Source: Mucilaginibacter sp. OK098 (GTDB taxonomy: Bacteria > Bacteroidota > Bacteroidia > Sphingobacteriales > Sphingobacteriaceae). From it: DNA of 64,000 bases. A program made the translations under genes and the position numbers. This document shows positions 8,222 through 15,594 of this stretch, one piece after another. The notes beneath the pieces are model-generated. The model made no database searches. It worked only from the letters and a program-made list of their open reading frames with translations, and was not told the origin of the DNA. Location: NCBI RefSeq assembly GCF_900142915.1, contig NZ_FRCM01000001.1:620001-684000 (forward strand). Reading direction: 5' to 3'. The stretch's first letter is position 1, and every line of letters begins with the position of its first letter.

Positions 8222-9413
8222 GGGTTTCTGAATTAACCTTATGATAGATCATTACCTGGTTGCCAAATATTTTGGAGAACCCTTTAACATCCTCGCCGCT
8301 CCATGAATTGTTCATCTCGCCGTACGTGCCAAATTTATTAGACATCAGATCATGTGCCGATTCAATTCCTATAATTTGGAAACGATATGGATGCAGCTGT
8401 ACAAATACTTTACCGCTTACATACTGCTGTGTATCACTTAAAAAGGCTTCTATATTACGCATGATAGGATCATGGAACTGCCCTTCATGCAGCCAGTTGC
8501 CATAGAAAGACGATAGTTGGTCTTTCCATGAGAGCTGCCATTTGGTAAGCACGTGTTTCTCTAAGGTATGATGCGCTTTTATAATTACCATTGGTGCAGC
8601 CGCTTCAAAGCCTACACGGCCTTTAATACCTATAATGGTATCGCCCACATGGATATCCCTGCCAATGCCATAAGGCTGTGCAATTGCTTGTAGCGCCTGA
8701 ATAGCTTTTGTTGGATGGTCAAACTTTTCATTATCGATTCCAATTAGCTCTCCTTTTTCAAATACTAACTCAAGATTTTTAACTTCAGACTCGGTGACTT
8801 GAGTAGGCCATGCCTCTTCAGGCAGACCAAGGTTTGATGTTAATGTTTCCTTACCGCCAACTGAAGTTCCCCAGATGCCTTTATTGATGGAGTATTTTGC
8901 TTTTTCAAAGTTCATCTCCACACCATGATCTTTCAGATACTGGATCTCTGCCTCGCGGCTTAATTTTAAATCGCGGATAGGGGTGATGATCTGTACTTCG
9001 GGAACCAGGATATTGAAGATCATATCAAAACGCACCTGGTCGTTACCGGCACCTGTACTGCCATGGGCAACAAACTCGGCCCCTATTTCTTTAGCGTAGT
9101 TTGCTATAGCAGTTGCCTGGCTAACCCGCTCGGCGCTTACCGAAAGGGGATAGGTGTTATTTTTTAAAACATTGCCATAAATCAAAAAGCGAACGCAAGT
9201 ATTGTAGAAGTTTTTTGTTTCATCAACCACATGATGCGAGGTAACGCCCATTTTATAAGCGCGTTCTTCAACACCTTTAAGCTCTTCATCGCTAAAACCA
9301 CCGGTGTTTACAATTACCGAGTGAACTTCATAACCCAGATCCTGTGTTAAATATATGCAGCAAAAGGATGTATCTAATCCGCCACTGTATGCAAGTACTA
9401 CTTTTTTCTTCAT
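8211..9413 (-). CDS. argG: Argininosuccinate synthase
   Basis: ATP-dependent condensation of citrulline and aspartate. The PP-loop near the start (KKVVLAYSGGLDTSFC) defines the family; FVAHGSTGAGNDQVRF and SINKGIWGTSVGG are further family motifs. I chose the ATG at 9413 because family members begin directly at MKKKVVLAYSGG; an upstream ATG at 9440 would add nine atypical residues. Its 3' end overlaps argC by 11 bp. It lies about 100 bp after the GNAT gene, across two hairpins. Confidence 0.95.
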   Translation of the reverse strand: MKKKVVLAYSGGLDTSFCCIYLTQDLGYEVHSVIVNTGGFSDEELKGVEERAYKMGVTSHHVVDETKNFYNTCVRFLIYGNVLKNNTYPLSVSAERVSQATAIANYAKEIGAEFVAHGSTGAGNDQVRFDMIFNILVPEVQIITPIRDLKLSREAEIQYLKDHGVEMNFEKAKYSINKGIWGTSVGGKETLTSNLGLPEEAWPTQVTESEVKNLELVFEKGELIGIDNEKFDHPTKAIQALQAIAQPYGIGRDIHVGDTIIGIKGRVGFEAAAPMVIIKAHHTLEKHVLTKWQLSWKDQLSSFYGNWLHEGQFHDPIMRNIEAFLSDTQQYVSGKVFVQLHPYRFQIIGIESAHDLMSNKFGTYGEMNNSWSGEDVKGFSKIFGNQVMIYHKVNSETHGN

Positions 9414-9432
9414 GGAATGTATGTTTATGTAG

Positions 9433-9499
9433 AGACGCAATACTTTGCGTCTTTGTAATAATTCATTGTTTAATGGTAAAGGGCGTATGCAATACGCCC
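9433..9499. repeat. Two hairpins in the GNAT-argG gap
   Basis: AGACGCAA-TACT-TTGCGTCT (9433-9452) and GGGCGTATGCAATACGCCC (9481-9499) are consecutive palindromes sharing the words CGCAATAC and TGCAATACG. They resemble dispersed palindromic repeats familiar from other bacterial genomes. They sit in the leader of argG and could act as processing sites or attenuator-like structures. Confidence 0.65.
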
Positions 9500-9513
9500 G
9501 TACGATTGTTTAA

Positions 9514-10158
9514 TTAATCGTGATCAGCACCTATGCGCTTTTTTATCGCGTTTTCTATACGCTCTAACAAAGTGGCTTTATGCGTGATCTTTTTCATTTT
9601 ATCTTCGTATTCCTTTTGCTTTTCAGCCGGATCAAATAGCATGGCGGTGCACATGCAGTTTTTACGGCCTTTGCTGGTAAGGATATCAAAGTTGACGCAG
9701 CTTTTGCAGCCTGCCCAAAAATCTTCATCCTGCGTAAGCTCAGAGTAGGTTACCGGTTCGTATCCCAAATCTGAGTTGATCTTCATTACCGCCAAACCCG
9801 TGGTTAAGCCAAAGATCTTTGCATTAGGGTATTTGGAACGCGACAATTTGAAGATGCTTTCTTTAATAGCTTTAGCAAGTCCCTCTTTTCTAAATTGGGG
9901 ACTAACAATTAAACCGGAGTTTGCCACAAAATCACCATGGCTCCAGGTTTCTATGTAGCAGAAGCCTGCCCATGTACCATCTTTATGAAAAGCTATCACA
10001 GCCTTGCCTTCCAGCATTTTATTGGCTACATATTCGGGCGAACGCTGTGCAATACCCGTTCCGCGAGCCTTTGCAGATTCGGCCATCTCATCGCAAATCA
10101 GCTGTGCATAGTCTGCATGCTGAGCGGTTGCAACCTGTATATCAAAATCTTTAATCAT
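9514..10158 (-). CDS. GNAT acyltransferase, probable N-acylglutamate synthase (ArgA-like)
   Basis: Likely makes N-acetyl- or N-succinylglutamate from glutamate and acyl-CoA, the first step of the pathway. The GNAT fold is visible (GFCYIETW; LIVSPQFRKEGLAKAIKESIF is the acyl-CoA loop; IFGLTTGLAVMKINSDLGYEPV is the C-terminal strand-helix). Unusually it ends with a four-cysteine module, Cys151, Cys154, Cys168 and Cys170, suggestive of a metal site. A GNAT protein in the Bacteroides arginine cluster has been assigned this role by mutant fitness data, which I recall without being able to check. First gene of the argG-argC-argD-argF' run. Confidence 0.72.
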   Translation of the reverse strand: MIKDFDIQVATAQHADYAQLICDEMAESAKARGTGIAQRSPEYVANKMLEGKAVIAFHKDGTWAGFCYIETWSHGDFVANSGLIVSPQFRKEGLAKAIKESIFKLSRSKYPNAKIFGLTTGLAVMKINSDLGYEPVTYSELTQDEDFWAGCKSCVNFDILTSKGRKNCMCTAMLFDPAEKQKEYEDKMKKITHKATLLERIENAIKKRIGADHD

Positions 10159-10269
10159 TGAAATAGAAAAATTACCGTTAAATTATTGGCTTTTTAAAGC
10201 ATTAATAATTAGATGATCTTTTTTTGATGAGGTTTAATAAACCTCAATGGGTATAGGAAGAGAAATAAA

Positions 10270-10395
10270 TCAAACCCGGGGCATGTACGGCCTTCGTCGT
10301 GAAGGAGAAAATAAAAAAACAGTTGAAACCAAAGCAGCTGCAACCGGAGCAAATATTGCTCTGATCATTGGCTTATTTAAGCTTTGTTGATTCAT
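10270..10395 (-). CDS. Possible small membrane peptide, 41 aa
   Basis: Reading MNQQSLNKPMIRAIFAPVAA onward, with one hydrophobic helix (about residues 11-29) and a basic tail SRRRPYMPRV. It is upstream of and co-directional with the arginine cluster, 111 bp before the GNAT gene, in a 420-bp gap otherwise without genes. A competing 47-codon frame lies on the plus strand at 10247-10390 (MGIGREINQT...IIGLFKLC) over the same bases, so at most one is likely real. Function unknown. Confidence 0.3.
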   Translation of the reverse strand: MNQQSLNKPMIRAIFAPVAAALVSTVFLFSPSRRRPYMPRV

Positions 10396-10475
10396 TTTGA
10401 TGTTGTTTTTATTGTTTTTTAAATTTTGTGCAAAGTATTGCATTAATTTTTATTTATGCAAGAAAAAAATGAATT

Positions 10476-10584
10476 AGTTGATTAGTGAGTTGTTGATTGA
10501 GTTGATTAGGTTTTTTGCATGACATAAGTTTTTTAAAAGAACCGTTTAACCAGTCACTTAATCAACTCAATCAACCACTCACTT
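10476..10584. repeat. Inverted repeat downstream of the YpdA-like gene
   Basis: The left arm (10476-10510, containing AGTGAGTTGTTGATTGAGTT) pairs with 10558-10584 (TTAATCAACTCAATCAACCACTCACTT). The right arm covers the stop codon of the reductase gene. In RNA this makes a 20-plus bp stem with a loop of about 45 nt, plausibly serving as 3' end structure or transcription terminator. Similar TCAACTCAATC words occur after paiB near 4970. Confidence 0.6.
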
Positions 10585-11535
10585 CCTCCCCACAATATCC
10601 TCCAAAATCATCTCCGCATGCACCCTTGAGTTTTCAATGAACCATAAATGGGTATCCATTCCGCCGCAAACTACACCGGCAAGGTAAAGGCCGGACAGGT
10701 TGGTTTCCATAGTTTCGGGGTTGTAATGGGGGATAAACTTATCATCGGTTAGCGTAATGCCCAGCTTTTTTAAAAACTCAAAGTTGGGCCGGTAGCCTGT
10801 CATTGCCATTACATAATCGTTAGGGATAGTTACCAGGCCCGCAGGGGTTTCAATATCAACCTCATACTCACGCACAGCTTTTAAATGGGAATTGAAATAA
10901 GCCTGTATACTGCCTTCTTTTATACGGTTGATAATATCAGGCCGCACCCAGTATTTAACCCGGCTGCTAACTTCTTCACCGCGAATAACGAGTGTAACAT
11001 CAGCCCCCTTACGGTAGGTTTCCAGTGCTACGTCAATTGCGGAGTTGCTTGAGCCTACTACAACCACCTTTTGCATGGCGTAATAATGCGGGTCTTTATA
11101 GTAGTGCTTTACTTTTGGCAGCTCCTCGCCGGGGATATCAAGCTTTACAGCAATGTCATAAAATCCGGTTGAAAGGATCACCTTTTTAGCCTGGTAGATT
11201 GCTTTGCTGGTGGTAATGGTAAATACATCGTCCTTTTTTACCAAATTGGTAACTTCTTCAAATAAATTAACCGGCAGATTATTTGATGTAGCAACCCTGC
11301 GGTAATATTCCAATGCTTCGGAACGGGTTGGTTTGTTACTGATTGTTACAAAGGGAATCCCGCCAATCTCCAGTTTCTCGGATGTAGAGAAAAACGTCAT
11401 GGTTGACGGATAATTGTATAGTGAATTAACCAGGCAGCCCTTTTCAACAATTAAAAAGCTTAAGCCTGCCTTTTGCGCCTTTAGTCCGCATGCTATTCCG
11501 ATGGGGCCGCCTCCTATGATGAGTATATCGAGCAT
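10579..11535 (-). CDS. ypdA: YpdA-like FAD/NAD(P) oxidoreductase (putative bacillithiol disulfide reductase)
   Basis: Begins LDILIIGGGPIGIACGLKA, an FAD-binding Rossmann loop, followed by VNSLYNYPSTMTFFSTSEKLEIGG, a stretch typical of YpdA, and a second nucleotide motif VVVGSSNSAIDVALE (NADPH). No CxxC redox pair is visible, as expected for YpdA as opposed to thioredoxin reductase. YpdA reduces bacillithiol disulfide in Firmicutes; some Bacteroidota make bacillithiol, but its synthesis genes are not in this window. Length 318 is normal for the family. Confidence 0.8.
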   Translation of the reverse strand: MLDILIIGGGPIGIACGLKAQKAGLSFLIVEKGCLVNSLYNYPSTMTFFSTSEKLEIGGIPFVTISNKPTRSEALEYYRRVATSNNLPVNLFEEVTNLVKKDDVFTITTSKAIYQAKKVILSTGFYDIAVKLDIPGEELPKVKHYYKDPHYYAMQKVVVVGSSNSAIDVALETYRKGADVTLVIRGEEVSSRVKYWVRPDIINRIKEGSIQAYFNSHLKAVREYEVDIETPAGLVTIPNDYVMAMTGYRPNFEFLKKLGITLTDDKFIPHYNPETMETNLSGLYLAGVVCGGMDTHLWFIENSRVHAEMILEDIVGRK

Positions 11536-11770
11536 TGTGTAGAAGATATTTTTGCGAAGATAGCTTTTTTAGAGATTAGAGGCCGGAGATTAGAGATTAG
11601 TTGAGTCGGTAAAGTCCGAAAGTCAGTAAAGTCCGAAAGAAAAACAGGGGAAGAGGAAGAAAAGTCATTGAGTTATGCGATTAGTTCCCTTGGGAAAGAG
11701 GAGGTAGGGGGCTCGCCGATAGATGTATACAAGCAAACGCCTGCAAACCGAAACATAAAGGCACAAAAAA

Positions 11771-11870
11771 GGGTAAGCTACTTTTATCGCGCCGCTCAAC
11801 TCTCTACCCTTGCTGCGTTCCCACCCTGGGGGAGTTCAAGAGGAGCTGGCCGTAAAAGACTTACCCCGCC
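11771..11870 (-). ncRNA. ffs: Signal recognition particle RNA (small bacterial 4.5S type)
   Basis: On the minus strand the 5' GGGGTAAG pairs with the 3' CTTACCC, closing a long hairpin whose apical part holds the conserved SRP Alu-less domain: AGCTCC..., CCCCCAGGGTGGGAACGCAG and CAAGGGTAGA, the asymmetric loop and GGAA-type tetraloop region bound by Ffh. About 100 nt. The rest of the gap 11536-12028 has short direct repeats (AGAGATTAG; GTAAAGTCCGAAAG near 11610-11640) and an AT-rich tail. Confidence 0.88.
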
Positions 11871-12028
11871 GCAAAGATAGGAAAAGGTTTGTTTTTGGTT
11901 AATAAATTGTTAAAAAAGGCTATTTATTGTGATAAGGTTTAGGTTTTTCTATGCTGAAATATTGTAATACAACAGGTTACACAAATAAAAAAGTTTAATT
12001 ATTTAAAGATCATCCCCATTTACACGGT

Positions 12029-12655
12029 TTAAAAAAGACTAAACTGCGGTGAGGCTGACTGTTTTTCTACCGATGCCGGCGCTTTATGCTTTGAATTTGC
12101 GAACGTATAAAAATCATACCTGCTGTTAAACGGGATCTCTTTGATCTTTTTATAGCTTTTATCGTGACCAATCGTATCCCTTCGTAATATAGTAAGCCTG
12201 TCAATTTTAATTTGCTCGTTCCATTCCAGCTTTTGAAAATAAGGCCATAATTTATTAAAAGCCTTATTCGGGATGCTTTTGGCTATGGTTATGTGAGGGA
12301 TAAAATCCTGCCGGCTAAAATATTTTCTTAGCTGTTTAAACCAGACTTCGGTTAAAGGGGTAGAATTTATTTTTGCATAAATTGTAGGATTGTATTGATG
12401 ATCAAAAAAATCAAATCCATTCAGATCCAGAATTATCGGCGAAAGGTTTTGCAGGTCGCGTTCCAGTTTGGGGATCATCGGGTCAATCCATACCGATCTT
12501 TTACGGGGCCAGTATTGAATGGTTATGTGTGCCTTTGCATAATGACCCTCATATTCACCAATAACGCGTGCACTGCTATTTTTTAGCTGTTTTATACTGT
12601 TAGTAACACTTTCAGATGGTGAAAGCACTATTAAATAATCATGGTAGGCTGTCAT
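12029..12655 (-). CDS. 2H phosphoesterase / 2'-5' RNA ligase-like protein with C-terminal clamp-type motif
   Basis: LigT/2H superfamily, which acts on cyclic or 2'-5' phosphodiester links in RNA or small molecules. Both catalytic motifs are intact: AHITIQ (His43, Thr45) and PHITIAK (His121, Thr123). The start at 12655 gives MTAYHDYL, aligned with the paralogue's MTAYADYL. After the domain a linker ends exactly in QFSLF (204-208), which fits the pentapeptide beta-clamp-binding consensus QLxLF. Upstream lies a 17-bp dyad identical to one at the dinB promoter. A role near replication or repair is inferred; the substrate is unknown. Confidence 0.75.
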   Translation of the reverse strand: MTAYHDYLIVLSPSESVTNSIKQLKNSSARVIGEYEGHYAKAHITIQYWPRKRSVWIDPMIPKLERDLQNLSPIILDLNGFDFFDHQYNPTIYAKINSTPLTEVWFKQLRKYFSRQDFIPHITIAKSIPNKAFNKLWPYFQKLEWNEQIKIDRLTILRRDTIGHDKSYKKIKEIPFNSRYDFYTFANSKHKAPASVEKQSASPQFSLF

Positions 12656-12683
12656 AGCTTCATTGATTTGATGAAACAAATAT

Positions 12684-12700
12684 TGCTAATATTTTTAGTA
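12684..12700. promoter_or_regulatory. Candidate operator, copy A (upstream of first 2H gene)
   Basis: TGCTAATATTTTTAGTA, an imperfect dyad TGCTAA-N5-TTAGTA, 28 bp upstream of the 2H gene start. The identical 17-mer occurs at 13564-13580 between the second 2H gene and dinB. A -7-like box (AATATTTG) lies just downstream on the minus strand, so binding would block the promoter. Confidence 0.6.
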
Positions 12701-12790
12701 TTTGCAAATAATTTTTGATTTTTTTTTGAGGTGGATCTGATAAATTTGTAGTTTACTTTCCTGTTTAAAATATTGTTTTTACACCATTAT

Positions 12791-12968
12791 TTTTCCTTCC
12801 CTCTTTACGCGCAGCGAAGAGAGGGAGGTCCAGCGAAGCGTTGACCGGGTGAGTAAATATGCGCGCAATATTAACGCAAATGCATTGGCGTAAATGCATG
12901 GCGGGGGGGACTCACCGACATTGCTTCGCTCGTCACCCTCTCTTCGCCTGCTGCGGAAAGAAGGAAAA
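12791..12968. repeat. Large imperfect palindromic repeat between the 2H genes
   Basis: The left part (TTTTCCTTCCCTCTTTACGC, then GCAGCGAAGAGAGGG and GCGAAGCG) is mirrored on the right (GCTTCGCTCG, CCCTCTCTTCGC, TTCC-type end) around a centre near 12880. GC-rich within AT-rich surroundings. It carries no convincing frame and looks like a non-autonomous palindromic repeat of the kind scattered through Sphingobacteriaceae genomes; it may also terminate the second 2H gene. Confidence 0.65.
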
Positions 12969-12973
12969 TTATC

Positions 12974-13534
12974 CTAAAACGCCAGCAACTTATTACCAAA
13001 GTGCAGCTCGCGGTAAACTTTCCATTCGTGGTGTTCTGCAAAAGTGTCTCTGTGTAAGATAGTTAGGTTATTTACAATAAACGAGTGCTTAAATTCCCTC
13101 CTCTCAAAATTTGGCCAGAGTTTGTTGAATGCCGTTACCGGGATGTTTTTTGCGATGGTGATATGCGGTACAAAACCCTTAACCTTTATCCCCATTTGCA
13201 TGGTGAGCAGCTTAAACCAGTTTTCGGCACGGCCCGTGTGTTCAATTTTGGCGTAGATGGTTTTGGTGGTTTGGCTATGGCTAAAATGGTCAAAGCCATT
13301 TAGATACAGCTCAACCGGGGGCATAGTGCTTAAGCGTTGCCCCATCCTTTGTATAGCTGGCTGTGCCAAAAAGGGTTTGCAGCGTACCTGGTGCGTTATG
13401 GTTATGTAGGCCCTGCTGTGCATCCCCTCAAAATGCCCGATTGTATTTACCGATGCCCGCTTATACCTGCTGATCTCCTTAACCAGGTCGGCTGGTAAGG
13501 AAATTATCATCAAATAATCAGCGTAGGCAGTCAT
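12974..13534 (-). CDS. Second 2H phosphoesterase-like protein, first catalytic His replaced
   Basis: Paralogue of the gene at 12029 (shared MTAYxDYL, LNGFDxF, TIYAKI, PHITIAK and AFNKLWP). The second motif is intact (His124, Thr126), but the first reads AYITIT with Tyr43 where His is required, so hydrolysis by the usual two-histidine mechanism is doubtful. Its C-terminus NKLLAF is only weakly like a clamp-binding hexapeptide. It is divergent from dinB across a 74-bp gap holding the shared dyad. It may be a binding protein or regulator of its paralogue, which is speculation. Confidence 0.7.
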   Translation of the reverse strand: MTAYADYLMIISLPADLVKEISRYKRASVNTIGHFEGMHSRAYITITHQVRCKPFLAQPAIQRMGQRLSTMPPVELYLNGFDHFSHSQTTKTIYAKIEHTGRAENWFKLLTMQMGIKVKGFVPHITIAKNIPVTAFNKLWPNFERREFKHSFIVNNLTILHRDTFAEHHEWKVYRELHFGNKLLAF

Positions 13535-13563
13535 AAATAGCGATTGAATTACGGGTGTAAAAA

Positions 13564-13580
13564 TGCTAATATTTTTAGTA
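13564..13580. promoter_or_regulatory. Candidate operator, copy B (2H/dinB divergent promoter)
   Basis: Exact copy of the 17-bp dyad at 12684. It sits centrally in the divergent gap, 29 bp from the second 2H start and 28 bp from the dinB ATG, and would cover the -33 region of the dinB promoter. The identical word at the two loci and its near-constant distance from three start codons argue for a common regulator, possibly DNA-damage responsive. Confidence 0.6.
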
Positions 13581-13596
13581 ATATCAATTAATTTTT

Positions 13597-13604
13597 TACA
13601 TTTG
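13597..13604 (+). promoter_or_regulatory. dinB -7 promoter box
   Basis: TACATTTG fits the Bacteroidota -7 consensus TAnnTTTG exactly and ends 4 bp before the dinB ATG, which implies a leaderless or almost leaderless transcript. The -33 region overlaps the candidate operator. Confidence 0.6.
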
Positions 13605-13608
13605 TTCC

Positions 13609-14793
13609 ATGCAAACCAAACGCACCATCATGCATATTGATCTTGATTCGTTCTTCGTATCTGTTGAACGTAAGTTTGATCCTTCGCTTATCGGTAAGGC
13701 GGTGATCATCGGCGGCTCGGCGGATAGGGGTGTGGTGGCCAGCTGCAGCTATGAAGCGCGTAAGTTTGGGGTGCATTCGGCTATGCCTACGCGGCAGGCG
13801 CTTAAGCTTTGTCCGCATGCTATTGTTTTGCGTGGTTCGCATGGCAGGTATGGCGAGGCCAGCAGGGAGGTAACTGAGATAATCCACAATGCTGTGCCGC
13901 TGTACATGAAAACATCTGTAGATGAGTTCTATATTGACTATACGGGGATGGACCGCTTTCATAACTGTTATAAACATGCCAGCGAACTAAGGCAAAAGAT
14001 AATAAAGGATACCGAACTGCCTATTTCGTTCGGGATGTCATCAGGTAAAACGGTGTCCAAGATGGCTACCAACCAGGCAAAGCCCAATGGGCAGCTCTAT
14101 ATTCCGCATGGGAGGGAGAAAGAGTTTTTGGCGCCATTGGCGATAGGTAAAATCCCCGGGCTTGGCGAAAGCACGGCTAACAAGCTGCACCTGTATGGCA
14201 TAGAGCGGATTGGTCAGCTTCAAAAAATGGATGTACGGTTTTTGGAGACAGTTTTTGGCAGGATGGGCAAATACATATGGGAAAAGGCAAATGGTATTGA
14301 TGACAGCGAGATTGTGCCTCACAGCGACCGTAAGTCCATCTCGACTGAGCATACCTTTCATACCAATATTAACGACAGGCAAGCTATAGAAACTATCCTG
14401 GTATCAATGACGGAAGAGCTGGCCGGGAAACTGCGGAAAGAAAACAAAGTGGCATCATGCCTGGCTATAAAGGTGCGCTATGCCAATTTTGAAACCCATA
14501 CCCAACAGGAAAAGATAGCCTTAACCGCAGCCGAGCATATCCTGATCCCCGGGATAAAAAATTTGCTTAAAAAAGCATGGAACCAGCACAGGCCGATCAG
14601 GCTGATAGGCGTAAGGCTTAGTAACCTTTGTACAGGCAGCTACCAGATAAACTTGTTTGAAGATAACGAGGAACGGATAAAGCTTTACCAGGCCATGGAT
14701 AAGATCAATTTTAAATTTGGTGAAAAAACTGTTTGCCGGGCTGCAGGGATGGAGATTGGGACAAGGAATTTTAACCCGTTTATGCGTGGGTGA
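13609..14793 (+). CDS. dinB: DNA polymerase IV (Y family translesion polymerase)
   Basis: Error-prone lesion bypass polymerase. Palm motifs are MHIDLDSFFVSVE (Asp11) and SVDEFYID (Asp105, Glu106); the thumb helix-hairpin-helix is KIPGLGESTANKL and the little finger follows to about residue 340. The beta-clamp motif QINLF occupies 346-350, followed by about 44 residues containing RAAGMEIG. Length 394 is slightly above E. coli DinB. Divergent from a 2H phosphoesterase gene with which it shares an operator-like dyad. No lexA-like or imuB gene is visible in the window. Confidence 0.95.
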   Translation: MQTKRTIMHIDLDSFFVSVERKFDPSLIGKAVIIGGSADRGVVASCSYEARKFGVHSAMPTRQALKLCPHAIVLRGSHGRYGEASREVTEIIHNAVPLYMKTSVDEFYIDYTGMDRFHNCYKHASELRQKIIKDTELPISFGMSSGKTVSKMATNQAKPNGQLYIPHGREKEFLAPLAIGKIPGLGESTANKLHLYGIERIGQLQKMDVRFLETVFGRMGKYIWEKANGIDDSEIVPHSDRKSISTEHTFHTNINDRQAIETILVSMTEELAGKLRKENKVASCLAIKVRYANFETHTQQEKIALTAAEHILIPGIKNLLKKAWNQHRPIRLIGVRLSNLCTGSYQINLFEDNEERIKLYQAMDKINFKFGEKTVCRAAGMEIGTRNFNPFMRG

Positions 14794-14932
14794 ACTAAGA
14801 TTTTTAGGATTAGTAGGATTTTAGGATGAAGTAGGAAAACTTACGAAGTTTTTAAAACTTCGTAAGTTTGATGCATAATTAATTAACTCGAGATAGGAAT
14901 CCTTACATCATTTAATCCTACAAATCTTAGTT
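14793..14932. repeat. Nested inverted repeat downstream of dinB
   Basis: A perfect 16-bp palindrome with 1-nt centre (14837-14869, core CTTACGAAGT) sits inside outer arms AACTAAGATTTTTAGGATTA (14793-14812) and TTAATCCTACAAATCTTAGTT (14912-14932). It separates convergent dinB and GNAT genes and probably works as a bidirectional terminator; it may be another member of the local repeat families. Confidence 0.7.
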
Positions 14933-15454
14933 CAAAACCTTCTTCATCAACAAATCCGTTTGCTTGTCATCGCCCAAGAAAAATTCGTGGCTGCTGAATA
15001 CTTCAAAGCCGTTGTGCTGGTAAAAGCCTATGGCATTGGCGTTATGCTCCCACACGCCCAGCCAAACGTATTCAAACTGCTTTTTAGTGGCGGTTTCAAC
15101 TGCGAAATCCAATAGTTGCTGGCCAATACGTTTTTTGTGATGCTGGCGCGATACGTAAATTCGTTCAATTTCCATGGCGTTTTCGTCCTTGAACTCGGTT
15201 TGGGCATCGTTAAAGTTTAACTTTAAATAACCAGCTACTTCATTATCAAGCATAGCAAAATAAAATTCAGAATCGGGGTTGATCAGTTCAGTCAGTATTT
15301 TTTGTGATGTAAAAGCAACGGAGGAATAAGCTTCCATGTTTGCGACCTCATTCAGTGGGCCAAAGAAATCGAAAAAGGTTGTTTTACTGAAATCAAGCAG
15401 TACAGCTGCATCTGTCATTTCAGCTTTTTGGATGGTTACTTTATTAGGCGACAT
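14927..15454 (-). CDS. GNAT family N-acetyltransferase
   Basis: 175-residue single GNAT domain: N-terminal VTIQKAEMTDAAVLLDFSK, beta4 AMEIERIYVSRQHHKKRIGQ with the R-x-x-x-x-I/L acetyl-CoA loop, then LGVWEHNANAIGFYQHNGFE, the C-terminal helix that packs on the cofactor. The residues between resemble small-molecule or spermidine-type acetyltransferases. Its acceptor is unknown. It stands alone, convergent with dinB, so context does not help. Confidence 0.8.
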   Translation of the reverse strand: MSPNKVTIQKAEMTDAAVLLDFSKTTFFDFFGPLNEVANMEAYSSVAFTSQKILTELINPDSEFYFAMLDNEVAGYLKLNFNDAQTEFKDENAMEIERIYVSRQHHKKRIGQQLLDFAVETATKKQFEYVWLGVWEHNANAIGFYQHNGFEVFSSHEFFLGDDKQTDLLMKKVLN

Positions 15455-15474
15455 TGGTATTTTAACTTAGTGAT

Positions 15475-15546
15475 CTCCGCACCCTCTTTGTGATCTTTGC
15501 GGTTATTTTAACACGGAGATGCAGAGGAGGCACAAAGTACGCGGAG
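15475..15546. repeat. Inverted repeat between GNAT and ECF-associated genes
   Basis: CTCCGC and TTTGTG (15475-15492) are mirrored by CACAAAG and GCGGAG (15531-15546). The words GTGATCTTTGCGG and CACGGAG belong to a widely scattered Bacteroidota repeat type. It is non-coding and could form a terminator-like stem. Confidence 0.5.
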
Positions 15547-15594
15547 TTTTTTATATAATATTCAAATTTTCAAATCAACACATTTTCAAATCAA

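Noticed and set aside
11668..11880. Plus-strand reading of 70 codons over the SRP RNA region
   Set aside because: The opposite strand is an excellent small SRP RNA; the frame is a by-product and its peptide is not protein-like.
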